Shown here in pieces: positions 63,319 to 64,000 of a stretch of DNA of 64,000 nt. The stretch is from Augochlora pura. Its lineage: Eukaryota > Arthropoda > Insecta > Hymenoptera > Halictidae. Made by a program: the position numbers and the translations under genes. The notes below the pieces were generated by a model that saw only the letters and a program-made list of their open reading frames with translations, did not search any database and was not told the DNA's origin. How positions within the stretch are numbered: the first letter of the stretch is position 1; each line of letters starts with the position of its first letter. The DNA lies in NCBI RefSeq assembly GCF_028453695.1, contig NC_135777.1, positions 18,899,714 to 18,963,713 of the forward strand. Reading direction: 5' to 3'.

Positions 63319-63883
63319 GTGGCGACCCGGTGGTGAAAGAAACATCGGCCAGTCCACGAACCCAATTTCCTGTCTAATGTGGCGACCCGGTGGTGAAAGA
63401 AACATCGGCCAGTCCACGCAATATCCTCCTAAGGCGGCGACCCGTTGGTGAAAGAAACAACGGCCAGTCCGCGAACAAAACCTATCCTCAAAGGTGGCGA
63501 CCCGTTGATGAAAGAAGCAACGGCCAGTCCACGACTTCCTATCTAATGTGGCGACCCGGTGGTGAAAGAAACATCGGCCAGTCCACGCACCTTTACCTTT
63601 ACACCTAATGTGGCGACCCGGTGGTGAAAGAGACATCGGCCAGTCCACGCAATCTCCAACCTTTTACACCTAATGCGGCGACCCGTTGATGAAAGAAGCA
63701 TCGGCCAGTCCGTGAAACATCCCTACTCCTAAGGTGGCGACCCGGTGGTGAAAGAAACACCGGCCAGTCCACGAACCTCCTATTGAGGCGGCGACCCGTT
63801 GATGAAAGAAGCAACGGCCAGTCCGCGAACCCTATCCTATTAATGTGGCGACCCGGTGGTGAAAGAAACATCGGCCAGTCCAC
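63319..63883 (+). repeat. Ten-copy 39-nt stem-loop repeat array with compensatory changes
   Basis: Copies start at 63319, 63379, 63434, 63494, 63548, 63610, 63675, 63734, 63788 and 63845, and each is exactly 39 bases from GTGG or GCGG to CCAC, CCGC or CCGT. The outer stem is GTGG/CCAC in seven copies, GCGG/CCGC in two and GCGG/CCGT in one. The inner stem is CCGGTG/CATCGG in five, CCGGTG/CACCGG in one, CCGTTG/CAACGG in three and CCGTTG/CATCGG in one. The apical loop is GTGAAAGAAA with few variants. Between the stems, AC can pair with GT, leaving a CG bulge on one side and CCA on the other. Linkers of 15-26 bases are A/C/T-rich and nearly G-free apart from an invariant G after each copy. Confidence 0.9.
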
Positions 63884-63922
63884 GAAATCCTCCCAAATCT
63901 CCGCACAAAATCATTTACCTCC

Positions 63923-63941
63923 GGCCACGTGTGCAGTGGCC
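63923..63941 (+). other. Perfect stem-loop after the array
   Basis: GGCCAC and GTGGCC pair perfectly around GTGTGCA. It is unrelated in sequence to the ten repeats and lies 40 bases beyond the last one. It could be part of the same transcript. Confidence 0.5.
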
Positions 63942-64000
63942 CTCGGCTCGTAACAACGATTAAACTCGCTATGGCCGTAATTGCTACTCTAATCTAGATC

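Larger units (their letters stand above)
62961..64000 (+). ncRNA. Putative structured non-coding RNA unit (stem-loop array), 3' end outside window
   Basis: From the predicted start at 62961, about 360 bases of leader without a convincing open frame lead to ten stem-loop repeats (63319-63883). About 40 bases after them comes another perfect stem-loop, GGCCAC / GTGGCC with a 7-base loop (63923-63941). No protein frame survives the array, because copy spacing is not a multiple of three. The wobble pairs within the repeats are G.U only in the plus-strand transcript. I know no family with this repeat. The alternative is the terminal repeat or leader of an LTR retroelement, since TATA plus structured leader also fits that. 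The extent is a guess: neither a terminator nor the true start is shown. Confidence 0.4.

Noticed and set aside
63320..63330. Retroelement primer-binding site (TGGCGACC matches the start of some tRNA-primed sites)
   Set aside because: The match stops after eight bases and is repeated ten times, unlike a primer-binding site.
63494..63532. Hammerhead ribozyme (TGATGA followed by GAA)
   Set aside because: The required helix II and the conserved GAAA and cleavage-site context are missing.
63319..63883. CRISPR array (regular repeats with spacers)
   Set aside because: Repeats vary between copies, spacers are 15-26 bases and low in complexity, there are no cas genes, and the surrounding DNA is eukaryotic.
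63289..63883. Minus-strand protein repeats with a DWPMFLSPPGRH-like motif
   Set aside because: Copy spacings of 60, 55, 60, 54, 62, 65, 59, 54 and 57 shift the reading frame, so no single frame carries the motif; the conservation is at the nucleic-acid level.

Overview
This 64 kb window looks like non-coding DNA from an insect nuclear genome, most likely a hymenopteran such as a bee or ant. The evidence is: GC-rich, CpG-rich stretches alternating every 1-2 kb with AT-rich islands; very dense (CT)n/(GA)n microsatellites; a mariner terminal repeat beginning TTGGGTTGGCAAC; and several TTAA-flanked piggyBac-type miniature elements whose ends read CCCTTTGCRCTCGAA. The order is inferred from these signs, not proven. 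Two 100-base N runs (32264-32363 and 55409-55508) are assembly gaps. I support no protein-coding exon: the open frames are short, mostly fall in low-complexity or tandemly repeated DNA, and none has a recognisable domain.

Two things stand out. First, at the right edge (about 62870-64000) a TATA box is followed some 370 bases later by ten copies of an exactly 39-base stem-loop (63319-63883), joined by 15-26 base linkers that contain almost no G. Both stems show compensatory changes between copies. The non-Watson-Crick pairs are G.U only if the plus strand is transcribed, which is also the direction the TATA box points. This suggests an undescribed structured non-coding RNA, or a structured leader of a mobile element. 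Second, two plus-strand sites at 10474/10475 and 48820/48821 share the 13-mer TGTTACAGGTAAG behind branch-point-like and pyrimidine-rich sequence. Each has a strong second donor 46-51 bases downstream. That is the layout of recursive ('ratchet point') splice sites, so most of the window may be one giant intron of a plus-strand gene.

Layout: 1-400 degenerate 40-bp tandem repeat; 400-10440 unique non-coding sequence with microsatellites; 10445-10526 first candidate ratchet point; 10.5-25 kb unique sequence with three complete TTAA-flanked miniature elements (16303-16535, 22760-23000, 25021-25262); 30-31.5 kb a 154-bp duplication and a degenerate 109-bp repeat; gap at 32.3 kb; 37.6-37.8 kb AT minisatellites; 40.5-41.1 kb a 197-bp satellite in three copies; 44.7-45.1 kb a three-unit repeat; 48.1-48.7 kb a retroelement tail and a tandem pair of miniature elements; 48.8 kb second candidate ratchet point; 51.3-52.1 kb degenerate repeat; 55.1-55.5 kb poly-C/CT tract with the second gap; 56.0 kb nested mariner remnant; 58.1-58.8 and 60.8-61.0 kb minisatellites; 62.9-64.0 kb promoter and stem-loop array.

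No genes can be shown working together. The coherent reading is a long intron or gene desert rich in young and decayed tandem repeats, with a possible separate structured-RNA unit at its right end.
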